Made by a program: the position numbers and the translations under genes
Notes under the pieces: generated by a model
What the model saw: only the letters and a program-made list of their open reading frames with translations
What the model was told of the DNA's origin: nothing
Databases searched by the model: none
Assembly (NCBI GenBank): GCA_026873275.1
Contig: JANTUC010000018.1
Location: 1,074,001-1,138,000, forward strand
DNA: 64,000 nt
Source: Pseudopithomyces maydicus
Taxonomy: Eukaryota; Ascomycota; Dothideomycetes; Pleosporales; Didymosphaeriaceae
Reading direction: 5' to 3'
Shown here: in pieces, positions 1 to 12,853 of the stretch
How positions within the stretch are numbered: the first letter of the stretch is position 1
How the letters are laid out: each line of letters begins with the position of its first letter

Positions 1-1132
1 ACTTGATATATTCCTGCACCCTGGCTGATGATTCCAGGAGTCAATCGCGTAGTGCAAGTGCGTAAACGTATCGTATGGTATTGGGACCGTAGGAGCTGGC
101 ACGGAACCACGCTTTTACGGACTACGTATATCCATATACCGATTCATGGAACAACACCGTACGTCTGGTTGATCACAAATTCAATGCTTACTTAACACTG
201 TAATAAGCTATCCAGGCTGTCTTTTGTTAACTCCTGATGGTTGCACAAAACCCCACCAAGACTCCACCTTCGTTCTCGATCCGGAAAGTCCAACCGGCGC
301 ATTCTACGCCAACTCCTCCAACGTCTTACAGTCTTCAGCGTACCCTAGCGACCTGCTACTACTCGAGTATTCCAGATTATAATATTGATTGTTGCCCTGA
401 TGACTGCACGCTTCAAGCTCGTTTTCTTCGTCCCGCCCGCCGCCTTGTCAGTCTGTAAATCCGCCATCTTCGCCGCTGGTGCGGGCTCTTTTCCGGGGAA
501 GGGTGGCTACACCGAATGTGCATTCATCAGCAAAGGTGTAGGGCAGTTCAGGCCGGGTGATAATGCCAACCCTCATGTTAGTCTTAAACCTTCGGCCCTC
601 CTACTTCAGCCTTGTCTGTCTTGATACCATGGGTGGGGCGTCAGGTGGGAATCATTGAGCGGAATTAATTCACAAATAGATCGGAACGAAAGGTGAATTA
701 GAAGAGGTAGAAGAGTTAAGGGTGGAGAGTATTTGCATGGGGAGGGATGTTGCTGTCAAAGCAGTGGAAGCACTGAAGGAGTAAGAAAAAAACGGAAAAG
801 GTTAAGAGGGCATATTAACAGGGATAGGGCACACCCATACGAGGAGGTGGCCTATGAAGTATATAAGATGGAGGATCTATGATCATATTATGGGTAGACC
901 ACCACACACAGAACACGAGGGACGATCGCTACCATAGCAAGCGATGATTTGTGATGATAGATCGATCTAACTTGCCCAGATGGTAAGGTGCCAAAGTAGT
1001 GTTTATTTCAACACGCAATGATCAGAGAGAATGACAGTATCGAGCAATGGAAATTTCAAAACATTTCAGTATCCTGAAGCTATATGACTATCTAGACTTT
1101 CTGGTCTAGCCTTTAAACGCTGAAGGCCTTGT
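1..1132. other. intergenic, no gene seen
   Basis: I see no supportable gene here. Open frames are short, overlap one another on both strands and show no family motif. The right end must hold the 3' untranslated region of the decarboxylase that ends at 1133. Confidence 0.6.
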
Positions 1133-2707
1133 CTATTTTGCCTTCCATGACTCCACCACCTCGTCCAATACCTGCTTAATGAGCGGCAGATCTCTTGTCG
1201 CATCCGTCATCCAGTTCGATACTGCAAACCTACACGCGGGTCTACCATCCCAAGCCGTGCCTGAAACATAGATCTTGCGGCTCGCTTTGACTTTGGCAGT
1301 GAGCTCTTTGTTAAGGCTCTCATCCTTTGCTCTGAATAAAACGATTATGTAGATGCCCTTCAGGATATCCTCTTTCGGGCTGTTGGATTGAGGAAGCAAT
1401 TCAAAGTCATCGCTATCGAGAATATATTCGGCGATACCCTTTGACAGTTCAATCTGTCTTTCGAGCATCTCTCGGTAGCCGTCAACTCCATAAGCCATTA
1501 GACTAGCATACACCGGAAGCGCGCGAAGTCTACGCGAGTTTTCCAGTCCGACATTCGATGGTGATACAATTGTGTCAGTAGCTGCTCCCGTGCTTAAGTA
1601 GGGCGCATTAGGGTTCTGGAATACGCGTTCTGGAATCTCACGGTGGCGTGAGAAGAAGAATCCACAGTCGTATGGGACGTTCAGGAGCTTGTGGCCATCG
1701 CCAGTAATGGAGTCAGCAAGCTCTAAGCCTGCACAAGCAGAAATAATGCGAGAGTAGATTGGAGAATCGAGGACTCGACCCAGGATTCCAAAAGCACCGT
1801 CGACGTGTATCCAAGCACCGAACGAATCACCGAGCTTGCGCAACTCTTGCATCTCTTCCAGCCCGGCAGTAGCAAATAACCCTGTGTTTACATCGGATGC
1901 AGATACAGCGATGATAGAAGCAGTACGAGGCTGCTGGAGTGCCTTCTTCAGCCGGGTAATATCGAATCTATGAGATGCATCTGGCAGACTGACGTCTACC
2001 ACAGAAGCACGACCTAGACCCAAAATGCCAGCGGCCTTTAGCAGCGATGAATGCGGAACCGTGGTCAATATCTGGATCCTATCAATGCCCGCATGCCGCA
2101 TGGCCTCGACAATGCCGACCTCCCCCACACTGTTAACAGCTTGGTCGTAATCGGCGGACGCTTTGGCAACAACATATTCTCTGCCGCATGCTAGACCTAA
2201 GACATTACTTGCAGTTGCTCCAGTGGTAAAGACACGATGTGGCCATTGCGTCGGATCAAGCTTGAGTAGCTCAGCCAAAAGTGAAGTAGCGGAATCCTCC
2301 ACGTTTGTCGCGATTGATTCTTTGGGCAGGTGTACTGCGGCGTTTTGGTCGTAGATAGTAACCAAATTATCGGCAAGTGCCGCGGCAGGCGTGCTGCCGC
2401 CGGTTACAAAGCCGTAGTAATTGGGCGAGCGGCTGGAGCCATTGAAGCCCGGCGCAAGATCCTCTCGAATGTGTCGAATGGTTTCCTGGAAGCCCAAGCC
2501 TGACCGTGGAAGGTGTTTGCATAGCTTGTCGCGCGCTTGAGTCACAATGTGTTCGGATGGGAGCACATTGTCGGGTGGTGGTTGGAGATGAAGACTGGCA
2601 ATCTCCGAAGCAAGATTGGTGAATATCTCGGAGCTCGAATACATCTCTACAGATAGTTGAATAGAGGGGGTTTGCAGTGCAATAAAAGGAGTCATCGCAG
2701 TGAGCAT
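1133..2707 (-). CDS. PLP-dependent group II amino-acid decarboxylase
   Basis: Single-exon gene, 524 residues from the ATG at 2707. The frame stays open upstream to 2896 but has no ATG there; ATGs at 2695 and 2644 are also possible starts. The protein has the aspartate-decarboxylase fold of group II decarboxylases (aromatic amino-acid, histidine and glutamate decarboxylase relatives). Visible landmarks are a His-Ser-Ser that would stack on the cofactor ring, HVDGAFG supplying the Asp that binds the pyridine nitrogen, and the PLP Schiff-base lysine in GDGHKLLNVPYD (about Lys340). An N-terminal NYYGFVTGGSTPAA-type segment is also typical. It would remove a carboxyl group from an amino acid in the cytosol. 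The substrate cannot be read from sequence. It is divergent from the helicase gene with 213 bp between starts, so the two probably share a promoter region. Confidence 0.88.
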   Translation of the reverse strand: MLTAMTPFIALQTPSIQLSVEMYSSSEIFTNLASEIASLHLQPPPDNVLPSEHIVTQARDKLCKHLPRSGLGFQETIRHIREDLAPGFNGSSRSPNYYGFVTGGSTPAAALADNLVTIYDQNAAVHLPKESIATNVEDSATSLLAELLKLDPTQWPHRVFTTGATASNVLGLACGREYVVAKASADYDQAVNSVGEVGIVEAMRHAGIDRIQILTTVPHSSLLKAAGILGLGRASVVDVSLPDASHRFDITRLKKALQQPRTASIIAVSASDVNTGLFATAGLEEMQELRKLGDSFGAWIHVDGAFGILGRVLDSPIYSRIISACAGLELADSITGDGHKLLNVPYDCGFFFSRHREIPERVFQNPNAPYLSTGAATDTIVSPSNVGLENSRRLRALPVYASLMAYGVDGYREMLERQIELSKGIAEYILDSDDFELLPQSNSPKEDILKGIYIIVLFRAKDESLNKELTAKVKASRKIYVSGTAWDGRPACRFAVSNWMTDATRDLPLIKQVLDEVVESWKAK

Positions 2708-2920
2708 ATGTATACCGGCAGATAAGTCACGTGCACAGGCGTGCGTTAGTCTGCCCAGGTGGGATCTAGCGCAGAAGGCGCGACGCGACTGCAGACGTGG
2801 GGCGCGTGCAACACCATTGCTCGCCACTGCAACCCGTCGAGATCTCGCAAGCCGTCGGCGCACGTATGAGTACTCGCTGCTTGCCGATGCAGGCACCAGT
2901 GTGGATCAGGCGACACCCTA

Positions 2921-5900
2921 ATGCCTCCGAAGAACAATCTTACCGCTGAACTCAAGTGGCTGTACTCGGCGAAACCGTTCGTTCCACCCGCTGCTCCAAT
3001 CGTCGCATACGACCCGAACGCCCCCTCGAGCTCGGTGACAATACCGCAACCCTCGCCGTTAGCTGCAGATGCTCTTCCGTCGAGCCATGATCCAACTCCA
3101 GCACCAGCGTGCCGAACCACCCAACCGATACAGCCCCTCTCACGCACCCGCACGCTCGATATACACAAGTTGCCTGCCGAACAGCCAGGAGCGACCGACA
3201 TGGCCCGGCTGAGAGCCACGCCTGCAAGCAACAGGCCCAGGCTCATGGTGGCAGGCTTACCGTCCGCCGCTACGTACACAGTTCCCGCAAGTAGACCATT
3301 CGACAGCAGCTCCAGCACGTCTGGCCCAGCTTCCTCGACTACGCCAATGCTTGAGCGTTCCGCTGCCCGCAAGCGACGCGCTCAGCTCCAAGAAATCGAA
3401 GCTATTGATCTCACGGGTAACGACCAGCATGAACCCCTAGTTAAGAGTCACGTTAGGAAACGGAAGAGCGATGAATATGAAGCGGACCTTGGGTGTACAA
3501 AGTCGCCACGACCTGCCAAGACCATTCCTGCATCAAGTCAAAGTACAGACTACGATGGGTTCACAAATATCGAAGATATGATGACCCTCGTCCCCGAAAG
3601 TCCTCCTCCGCCATATTCAACGACCGTGGTCAATGGACGTACGATGCATGTAGAAGAGGAAGATGTTGACATGGACGCCATCATTCAGCCTGCTCCAAGC
3701 AACCGGAAACGCAAGTCATCGAGTCGGATACCATCCGAAGCCTCCGGGCCAGCCAGGAAGTTGGGCAGATCCACTCCCAGCTCTTTGCCTTTCGAAGAGA
3801 GCCGAGAAATCCGCAATAAGACGCCCAATCGTAGGGTGAAGAATGCAGTCTTGGACTCGGAGGACGACGAATTTGACTCTTTTGACGCCTTCGATCTTGA
3901 TGTTGTGCCCAAGGCTGCCTCAGAGAAGAATAATCCAATTCCAGCAGAGCCAGCCAGCCACCTGTCGCAAACAAAGCTCCCCATCCGCTCACCCTCCAAG
4001 CCTCAGGAAGCTATCGCTCGCCCACAGGTGGATCGTGGCTCCCTCGTAACTCCCGAAGCAACCCAGTCCCCCAAAAATACACGTCCTTCTCTGTCGAAGA
4101 CTGAGCCTGGTCCGACTCCTATTCTTCAGACGAACATTGCTCCTTCTGCTTCCCAACTGTCTAGAGATGAGAAAGTCCACATTCGGCAATGTGTCGAGTT
4201 TTTTCTACGCTCGGAGGGTTTTCGATTGAGACTTCGTATTGAATCTGCTGTGGCCGCCTTGGCAAAGGCCAAGGACACTTACCTTAAGCACGCAGAGGCT
4301 GGTACCTCAACACCAGCTCACCAAGAGGCCATTAAGTGTGCTAGTGCTCAGAAAAAAGTATTGGAACTTCTCCTGGACCTCAAGACTCAACACGAAGATG
4401 TAACCACCAAACGGCAGAATTTGAGAAGAAAGATTGCTGACGATATTGATAACTGTGAGTTCAACGTCGAGGATAATCAAGCACTGGAGTTTCATGTCAA
4501 GAGCCTGGCCGATCTTCAGGTCCAGATATATTATCTACTCAAGGACGCTGGGCTAGCGAAAATGGCGGACTCATCGGTAGACGACCAAGATTCTGCTGGG
4601 GTCGTCGTGAAGTCCACTCAAGTCACTCCAGCACCGAACAACCCCTTGACTTCAAACATATCTGGCCCGGACCACGTGCCTCAGACGCAATACATTAAGC
4701 AGACTCAAATCTCGAAGCAAGAAGTTTGGACACCGAACCGACGCATCCGGTTTGCGGAAACATGCATTGTGGAGTCGACTCCTCCGCCTCTCGATTGGAA
4801 CCGCGATCAAAAATCGCGTACTTCTTCGGCATTCACTGCAGAGCGAAATGCAGGGCAGCCTCCACAACCACGTGTTCAGTGCAACTCGCCAATCTTACCA
4901 GCACAACACAATTCCAAAGCGAAGTTGACTGAGTCGATAAATATATCTGACGATGATGATGATTTTGGGCATGATTTCGATATTGATGATGTCGATTCTA
5001 TTAGTGGAAAGATGGGTGTACCGTCTGAATTCATCGATGCTGCCGAGGAAGAATTTTGCGACGAAGATGACGATGAGATCTTCCGCCAACTCAGTAATAT
5101 TGGAGATAAACCTTCCGATGGTTATGATTGGAAGGGCGATAGGGTTGTTGGAAATCAGAGTGTTCAACGAAGCAGAGAAGTCTTCAAAGAACCCCCTACG
5201 AACAAGGTGCTGCAACGCAAAACCCCAGCCCCGTCATCTCCTAAGAAGCCACAACTGAACGCACCGGGCATGAACCATCCCTGGTCGAGAGAAGTTCGCG
5301 ATATCTTGCTCCATAAATTTCGACTTCGGGGTTTTCGTCCAGGCCAGCTTGAAGCTGTCAATACGACGTTATCTGGCGAGCATTGTTTCGTGCTTATGCC
5401 CACAGGGGGTGGTAAGTCCTTGTGTTATCAGCTGCCTTCTGTCATCAAATCGGGTAAAACACGAGGAGTGACTATTGTGGTGTCTCCGCTATTGAGTTTG
5501 ATGGAGGACCAAGTTGCCGCTTGCAGAGACCGCTTTGGCATGCAGGCGTTCCTTATCAACGGCGAATCCACATCAGAAGAAAAGAGACTTATCATGGATG
5601 GCTTGAAAAACCCCGAGCCCCAAGACTTTATCCAACTGTTGTATGTTACTCCAGAGATGCTTAGCAAAAACCAACGGATGATCGACGCATTCCAACGACT
5701 TCATCAACGCAATCGCCTAGCTAGAATCGTCATAGACGAGGCACATTGTGTTAGTCAATGGGGTCACGACTTCCGACCCGACTACAAGGCACTTGGCGAT
5801 GTGTTGCACCAGTTCTCTGGTGTGCCGGTTATCGCTCTCACTGCTACAGCAACACAGCTGGTGCGTACTGATGTTATGGCGAATCTCGGTATTCGAGGTT

Positions 5901-8137
5901 GTCGTATGTTTACGCAGAGTTTTAACCGTCCAAATCTGTCGTACGCGGTATTACCCAAGCCTAAGAACATTGTGCAGAATTTTGCGGATCTAATTAAATC
6001 GGAGTTTCCTCGGAAGTGCGGTATCGTCTACTGTTTGTCTCGCAAGAATTGCGAGACTGTTGCAAAGAAATTAACAGACTTGGGTATTTCAGCTTACCAC
6101 TACCATGCTGGAATGGATTCAGCAGAAAGATCTGATATCCAGCGGAAATGGCAGGCCAATAAATATCACGTCATTGTCGCTACCATCGCATTTGGGATGG
6201 GTATCGACAAAGCAGACGTGCGATTTGTCATACACTATTCGTTGCCGAAAAGCTTAGAAGGCTACTACCAGGAGACCGGTCGTGCTGGAAGAGACGGAAA
6301 GAAGTCAAAGTGCTACCTGTATTACAATTATGGTGATTGCAAAATCTTGAAGAAGATGATAGATGAGGGTGAAGGTAGTAGAGAGCAGAAACAGCGCCAA
6401 CATGATATGCTTCGGAACGTCATCCAGTTTTGCGAGAACAAAAGCGACTGTCGTAGAGTGCAAGTACTCAACTACTTCAGCGAGTCCTTTAAAAGGGAGG
6501 ATTGCGATGGAACCTGCGACAACTGCACGTCAGATGCCACCTTCGAAGAGAGAGACTTATCTCGATATGCACAGAAAGCTATTGAGCTAGTCAGAAAAGT
6601 TCACGAATCAAATGTTACGGTTTTGCAGTGTGTGGATGCCTTCCGTGGAGCAAAGAATGCAAAAATCAAGAAGGCCGACATCGACGACTGCTTTGGATTT
6701 GGTGCCGACCTAGAGAGAGGCGACGTGGAACGCGTTTTCAACCATCTATTGGAGCATCGAGCTTTACAAGAAAGTTCAGTATCAAACAGGATGGGGTTTG
6801 CAACCAATTATGTACACGTAAGTACAATGTTCTCGCTCCATTTCGTGTATTAACAACCATAGCCTGGCCAAAGAAGTCGCGAATATGCAAGTGGCAACAA
6901 ACTGTTTAGTATGCAAGTTCGTGTGACCCCGCGGAAGAAGACTGCTGGCCGGAAAGAGACCAAGAATAAAACATTGAAAAGCCGGCCCGAGTACCCTTCA
7001 ACGAATGTTTCTTCTCCAATTCGTCCCACCAAAAAGAATACGACGCACTACACTTACGGACAAGAGGACGAAAGCGACTACTACGGTGCAGCTCCTCACC
7101 CGACGCGCGGGCATAGCCGAGTACGTTACGATGACGATATTGTGTTAGCCGAAGATGAAGACGACGAGGATTACAATGAAGACAGCGATTTTGCACCTGT
7201 GCGCGAGGCAAAGCCACCACGTCAGCGCACGAAGCAGAAGACACACGGTGCATCAATCACTGTTGATGAGAGACTGGCTGGGTTGAATGATCTTCAGAAA
7301 GATATTCTCGGTGACTTTATGAAGGGTGCCAAATCTCTCATCCAGAAAATCAAGCTGGACAAAAGCCTCAGATTTGCACCATTTCCCGACACCATCCTCC
7401 GTGAAATGTGTCTTGATCTTCCGCAGAACACTGAAGAGATGCTTTCAATACCTGGTATTAATGCTGGGATGGTAAAACTTTATGGAAAGTCATTCCTGAA
7501 ACTCATCAAGAACTCGCGTGCTATTTTCTCAGAAACTGGGTGCTTGCCTGAACCTAGACACCTTATTCAGAGAGGGCGCGCCTTCCAAGGCGAGGAAGCC
7601 TACGACGAAGATGACGAAGAAAGGCCTGCAGACCCTAATCACCGAATCGAGATTGATCTCTGCGGTGATAGCGATGACGATTATCAAGAAGCCATGGTTG
7701 AAAACGAAAGTATTGTCACAATGGATGACGAAGATGAAGATGATGACGACGGAGCCGTCCACACCAGCCATTTTTTCAATCACCAGGTTAATCCGGATGT
7801 TGAAGCGTTCAACAGACAATTCTCTCAGGCTGAAGCAACAAAACCGAATCCTCATTCGAAGGCGTCACCTGCAGGCAGGTCTACTGCTCCAAGGGCCAGT
7901 TCTTCGAGGCCCCCATTCAAGAAGAAAGGCGGCTATCGTAAGCGAACTTCGGGTAATTTTGGCAAGTCATCGTACGGTGGAGTGTCAAAAAGAGGAGGGA
8001 GTAAAGCACCTGCCGCGAGAAAACCTAGTGGCGCAAGCGGCGCGAGAAAGACGAATTCCGGAAGTACTGGAAATCGTCGGCCTAGCGGAGGTGGCGGAAA
8101 CTCAGCATGGAACTCCATCATGGCAATGCCGACTTGA
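2921..8137 (+). CDS. SGS1: RecQ-family DNA helicase (Sgs1/BLM type)
   Basis: Two exons, 2921-6817 and 6863-8137, joined across a 45-nt intron with GTAAGT at 6818; both exons are in phase 0 and give 1,723 residues. The first 780 or so residues are low-complexity, with acidic and Ser/Pro-rich stretches, as in Sgs1/BLM. The helicase core carries Walker A TGGGKS (Lys832), the DEAH box at about 939-942 and the usual downstream RecQ motifs. A Cys-rich zinc-binding and winged-helix RQC region spans the intron. An HRDC domain lies near 1437-1519, and the tail is basic and Gly/Ser-rich. The presence of both RQC and HRDC marks the BLM/Sgs1 class (Neurospora QDE-3, Aspergillus MusN) rather than short RecQ proteins. 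It unwinds recombination intermediates with Top3-Rmi1 in the nucleus. No break is visible. Confidence 0.95.
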
Positions 8138-8353
8138 ATGAATTGACACTTGATGTGTATAGTTGAAACAGTGGTAGAGGAACATTGATCATGCATATGG
8201 ATATGATACACCACAAGCCTCGCTAGTTGACAACGTGAAAAACAGGCTGTTATTTTGCTCCTAATTACCAGATACACAGCCACACGTTAAGAATTTTTAA
8301 CAGCCACGCTAAACAACTATCAATTCAGATGTTTGAAATGCTATCCCGCACAT

Positions 8354-10289
8354 TCATCGCTTCAGCTCACCATCATTTCGCTGCTCTGCCATAATCTCTC
8401 TCTCAATGCGCACCTTCCTTGCCTCTTCAGCTTCACTACTTACATCCTGGAAAACCTGGTCCATTTCCTCTAGCGTCTTACCCGCTGTTTCAGGAACGCA
8501 AAAGAACGTGAATACAAAAGCGAGCAGGCAAAATACAGCGAAGAACGTATAAGCGCCGTATCCAGTATTCTGTACCAGTGGAGGCGTGATCAATCCCTAT
8601 TGTGTATTAGTAAACCACAAGAAACAAAATGAATAATCTTACAATAATGAAGTTGTTCAGCCAATTGGAACATGTGGATAAAGCAACACCTTTGGCGCGC
8701 AAAGACGATGGAAAAATTTCGGATGGCATGGCCCACGGTACAGGACCCCAAGTTGCACCGAAGCTAAACATGTAGAAGAAGAGAAAAGCGACCGCAACCC
8801 AGCCCTCAGTCGCGTAGGTAGACCAGCTATGTCCGAATTTACCGACGAGGATGGCGATAATAAGGTGCGCAACAAACATTAGGGCTGCACCGACGAGGAG
8901 AAGTGGCCGGCGGCCGAATCGGTCCATTGTCCACAGGGAGGTTGCAACACCCACGAGCTGTGTGCAGTTTATGATGCCGGAAAGTAGTAGCTGCATTTCG
9001 TAGTCTTGTCCCAGGGTTTTGAAGAGGGATGGCGAGTAGTAGATGAGAGCATTGATTCCAACGAATTGTTGAAAGAACATGATACCTACGCCAACCACGG
9101 TTCGCCGCCAGCATCCATGCCTGAAGCAATCACTCCAGGCGGCAATCTCAAGCTTCATACGATTGACACGTGTCGGCTCTTGTAGTTCTGGATGTTTTTC
9201 TGCATTGACCTCCCGTGTGAAAGCCACCTCGGCACGGATCTCGCACCACTCTTGGTAAACGCGAGAGTCGGTTGGAGGAAGCCGGCGCAGCCTTGACAAT
9301 ACTTCTAGGGCTTCGTTGTCGCGGCCTTTTGAGGAAAGCCAACGAGGCGAGTAGGGAAGGAATACAATACCGAAACCAAGAATGAGACCAGGGATCATCT
9401 GAATGAGGAAGGGTAGCCTCCATGACCATTCACTTGACATGTAACGGGTACCGTATGTAGTCCAAAAGGCGATGACGATGCCAAAAACGATACTGAACTC
9501 CTGCAAAACCAGGAGTGCGCCACGAATCTCCGGAGGAGCTATTTCAGAAATATATAGCGGGGATATAGTAGCCAGCATACCTAGATTAATGAATATTGGG
9601 TTAGCGAGAGCCAGAAAGATAGGGGCTGTACTTGAAGCGGTGTCTTTGGTGAGTAAAAAGGATTCCCGAAAAAGAACCTTCAATTTGGGTAACTAGTAAT
9701 GACGCACCTATTCCGACACCTCCAATCAATCGCCCCACCGTGAGCATTGCATACTCCTGTGCGGCAGTTTGGAGAACACCCCCGACAGTGAAAACGCAAA
9801 CAGCAACCACGATTGACCACTTTCTTGAGAGTTTATCTGCAAGATAGCCTGCAAATAGAGCGCCAATGAGTGCACCGAGCTCGAGCATAGCAGTCATGAG
9901 GCCTTTCCAGAAGCCAGCACCTGAGGCAGTTTCCGACACGCGGGGAAATACGTCCAGGAATTGATCCATGACAAGCGTGACAGATATAACACCTTGACTA
10001 TGACCCCGTCAGTATAAGACTTCATCTGTGAAAACGGTCACATACTCGTAACCAAAAGAAGGCCACCGATGGTGGCAAAGGCTGCGCACATGGCAACATA
10101 GTAGTTGCTAAAGAGCCCCTTAAATCCTTGAGTATGTAAGCGACTCATCGCCAAATCACACCTTAAGTACTTACCAGCTGGACCATACGGCTCCCGTGTC
10201 GCCCATGCTCGCTCGTTCGAATGCATACCTGCAAACTCTTGGTGTTGGTGGTCAGGACTGACGTCAATTGCTTCGATCTTCTCCATCAT
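8354..10289 (-). CDS. MFS sugar transporter, one-base frameshift
   Basis: Five exons on the minus strand: 10289-10175, 10126-10046, 9997-9708, 9580-8643 and 8596-8354. The product is a 12-helix hexose/polyol transporter of the major facilitator superfamily in the plasma membrane. Family motifs include GRLIGGVGIG, the PLYISEIAPPEIRG loop, FFQQFVGINALIYYSP, the Asp-Arg-Phe-Gly-Arg-Arg loop motif and the C-terminal PETAGKTLEEMD. The start is ATG 10289, with a second ATG at 10286. The coding frame breaks at the end of exon 2: the family motif LLFGYDQG needs five T residues but the run (plus-strand A at 10053-10056) has four. With one base added, all phases close at 555 residues. An acceptor 5 nt downstream (exon from 9992) would also restore frame, but would delete the GYDQG motif. 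Confidence 0.85.
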
Positions 10290-12853
10290 GGCAGATAGGC
10301 AAAACGAAACCAGAGTTGCTAGCACAAGCACACCGAATAAGTTCCGGTATACATTGTGATGGGGTGTTGAGGGGCCTTATATGCAAATTCTTCTGCGAGA
10401 TAAATATTGTGGAGGTGGAGACAAGTTAGCGCAAGTGCCCACCACACGCCAGTGAGCACAGGCTTTGACAGCTTGTAGTTCGACTACGAGAGGGCAGAAT
10501 TTCCAAAATGCATTCACATTGTATGCATGTAACCATTAGATCGGCGGCCGCGTGCGCGGCATGGTAATCGGACCGGCTGGGTAACGGGTCCTCGGGTACT
10601 GCAGCGCTGACTGGCGGTAGTTGCAAAGACCCACGATGCTTTGGCCTAACCAATTAGTGTTCAGGGAAAGACGATTGCTGTTCTCTCAGTAGCCCGAGAC
10701 TATAGTGGGTGGAATTTGTACAGAATCCTGGAACGTAGGAGCAACCTCACTCATTTCATTTCTGGCCTACCAGCGCGCAAGATGCCTCATTTCGAGTCGT
10801 TCAGCTTGCTGAGCAGTGCCCTCGGGCTATAAAATTGTTTTTGTCAACGAAAATGTTCTCAGACGTTATCGACACGACTCCTTGTCGGGTCAGCGAAAAC
10901 ATTGATGGATGTAGTGACGTCATGTGATTGCAAAGACCGCGGTATCTGAAGTATTCCCCGTTCTTCCCCGGTTTCCCCAGCTTTACCTCCACAGCTTATC
11001 TCGGCGCGAGGACTACCTTGTCCCTGTTGCTCTTGGCTGGTCGTTGAATAATGCTTTTGAGCCGCTTCCAAATTGGACTGTGGATTCTCGGCGCGTTTTC
11101 CCTTCGTGTCCCAAAAAGGCAATTGACAGCGGGTACGCTAGCTGCTTTCAACAGAGAAGGAAAGAGGGCCCGATCATAGTGCGAAAACCTATGAACCGTT
11201 ATGAAGGTCTATCCACTCTACACCATTTTTTATGCCGATGGTAATCTTAACTAGTCAGTCCTTGGACGATTAGAGTGGTGTGCGGGTTGCTCAAGTCCAT
11301 CTTGTTCGGTTCTGCAGCCCACGCTCAGTCGACTAATGTAGTCCAACTAGACTATGGAATATAGAAGTGCTTCAGACAGCGTACTTGGTCGCTTTTATGT
11401 CCTCATGAAGTATGACATAATTCTTTCACCGTCCTTAGGTTGTGAAGTTATCTACTATTTAGGAAAGTCGATGCACACAATCTTGGAATGGGGCTACTAG
11501 ATGATTTGACCCAAAACAAAAAAAAGTAATAGTCCAATTCTCGACTGAGCTGGAATAGCAAAAATTCCACCGCTCTTTTCCGCGATATACATAAGCACTA
11601 ATCTAGACAGCTGGTTGCGAAGGGTGGTTTGGTCGGCCGAGCGGCGAGACATTGCCGTCCGCACCTGTTCTACCTAGTCATAAGAAGCATGGAAAACGTC
11701 AGCAATTTTCGACAAACATGTATAAATGGACGTCGTGTTACAAACTGTGAGCATTGTCCTGAGAAAAGTGGCTTAGTACTGTTTGTCCACACAAGGTCCA
11801 TAGGGTTGTTTGGTAAGGAGCTAGGCAACCTTCAACTGAAATCCTTTGGTTCTTGTTAGAGGATACTCGGTTTTGTGAATACCAGAACACTGTGTCAATC
11901 CCTTTTGTAATGCCTTTTCGAAGTGATGGCTGAGATAAGCCCTTACTTCCACGAAAAGTATTTTGTTTTCGTCTTTGGCTTAACGCCGCCACATCTTATC
12001 AGATTGTGCCGCCCGTCAACTTTTACACGCGCAGTGTTCAGAAGTGTTGGTGTCTCACGTGGCGACCGAATTCTATTTTTAGGTCGCAATTGGGATTCTA
12101 CTTTACCAACACGATCCAGCTTCTGCAGACCAAATTTCGAGTCAGAGAGATATCTGTACCGTTTCACATCGATGCGCAACGTCAGCAACACCTGCTGCGC
12201 GCGGAAACGTCTATATCCGAGGATGAGAGAAAGACAACCGTGGAGAGACCAAGTACCGACATAGCCAATCACTAAGCAGGATGTACGTGAGCAGTCCAAG
12301 GCTGATCACACGTGATAAATGACTTTTTGGAAGCGAAAAGCTTAGCTTTGGTGAGCTTGAAATAGTAGTGGCACGTTGAATTGTTTGTCATGGTCAGCTT
12401 TTGGAGAGTTGTGTGGCTGAGTGTAGGGCTGGGGCTGAGTTTTTGGTTTAGTTTAAACCCCAACAACTAACGAGAGATTTTCATTGGTGCGCAAAAGAGA
12501 GCTAGCATTTGTAAGGGTGCTGCGGTGACCCCAAGATTACTTACACCAGTTCTCTTGAACAATGTTTGTGCGGAGGCTGAACGCCATCTAACACGGGAGG
12601 TCGAGCGCAGTCATCCGGCAGCGAGCTATTCCGCGCCCATGTCTCGAAACATGGAGAGCCGTAAAATTAGATAGTACAGAAACCCGTCTTGGTTCTACTA
12701 TATATACTGCTGGTTCAAGCTTCAAATATTTTCTATCTCATCATCAACATTCAAAGCCCTCAAGCAGCTTCATCATCACCATCTAATTCTTTTCCATCAA
12801 ATCATTATTTTCACTCATAATTCTTATCCTAAATATCTCTTCCAACCCTCAAA
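10290..12853. other. 2.6-kb gene-poor interval
   Basis: I found no gene in this stretch on either strand. Frames longer than 60 codons exist (for example near 10924-11244 and 11943-12299) but they overlap in conflicting frames, lack motifs and lack credible splice partners. A perfect short palindrome, GGTTTA-GTT-TAAACC, lies at 12445-12459. The left end holds the sugar transporter promoter and the right end the cupredoxin promoter. Confidence 0.55.
12699..12706 (+). promoter_or_regulatory. TATA box of the cupredoxin gene
   Basis: TATATATA stands 148 bp before the ATG at 12854 and is followed by a long C/T- and A/T-rich leader free of ATG. This is the usual look of a strongly transcribed fungal gene for a secreted protein. 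The assignment rests on position and composition only. Confidence 0.5.

Noticed and set aside
2708..2896. N-terminal extension of the decarboxylase
   Set aside because: The frame is open but contains no ATG until 2707, is Arg/Ala-rich and would consume the shared promoter with SGS1.
9993..10045. Alternative acceptor as the true splice site of the sugar transporter
   Set aside because: It restores frame but removes the conserved GYDQG motif, whereas one extra T restores motif, phase and a normal 48-nt intron together.
10924..12299. Frames of 87-118 codons in the gene-poor interval
   Set aside because: Opposing frames overlap, starts are arbitrary, and no conserved motif or splice partner is present.
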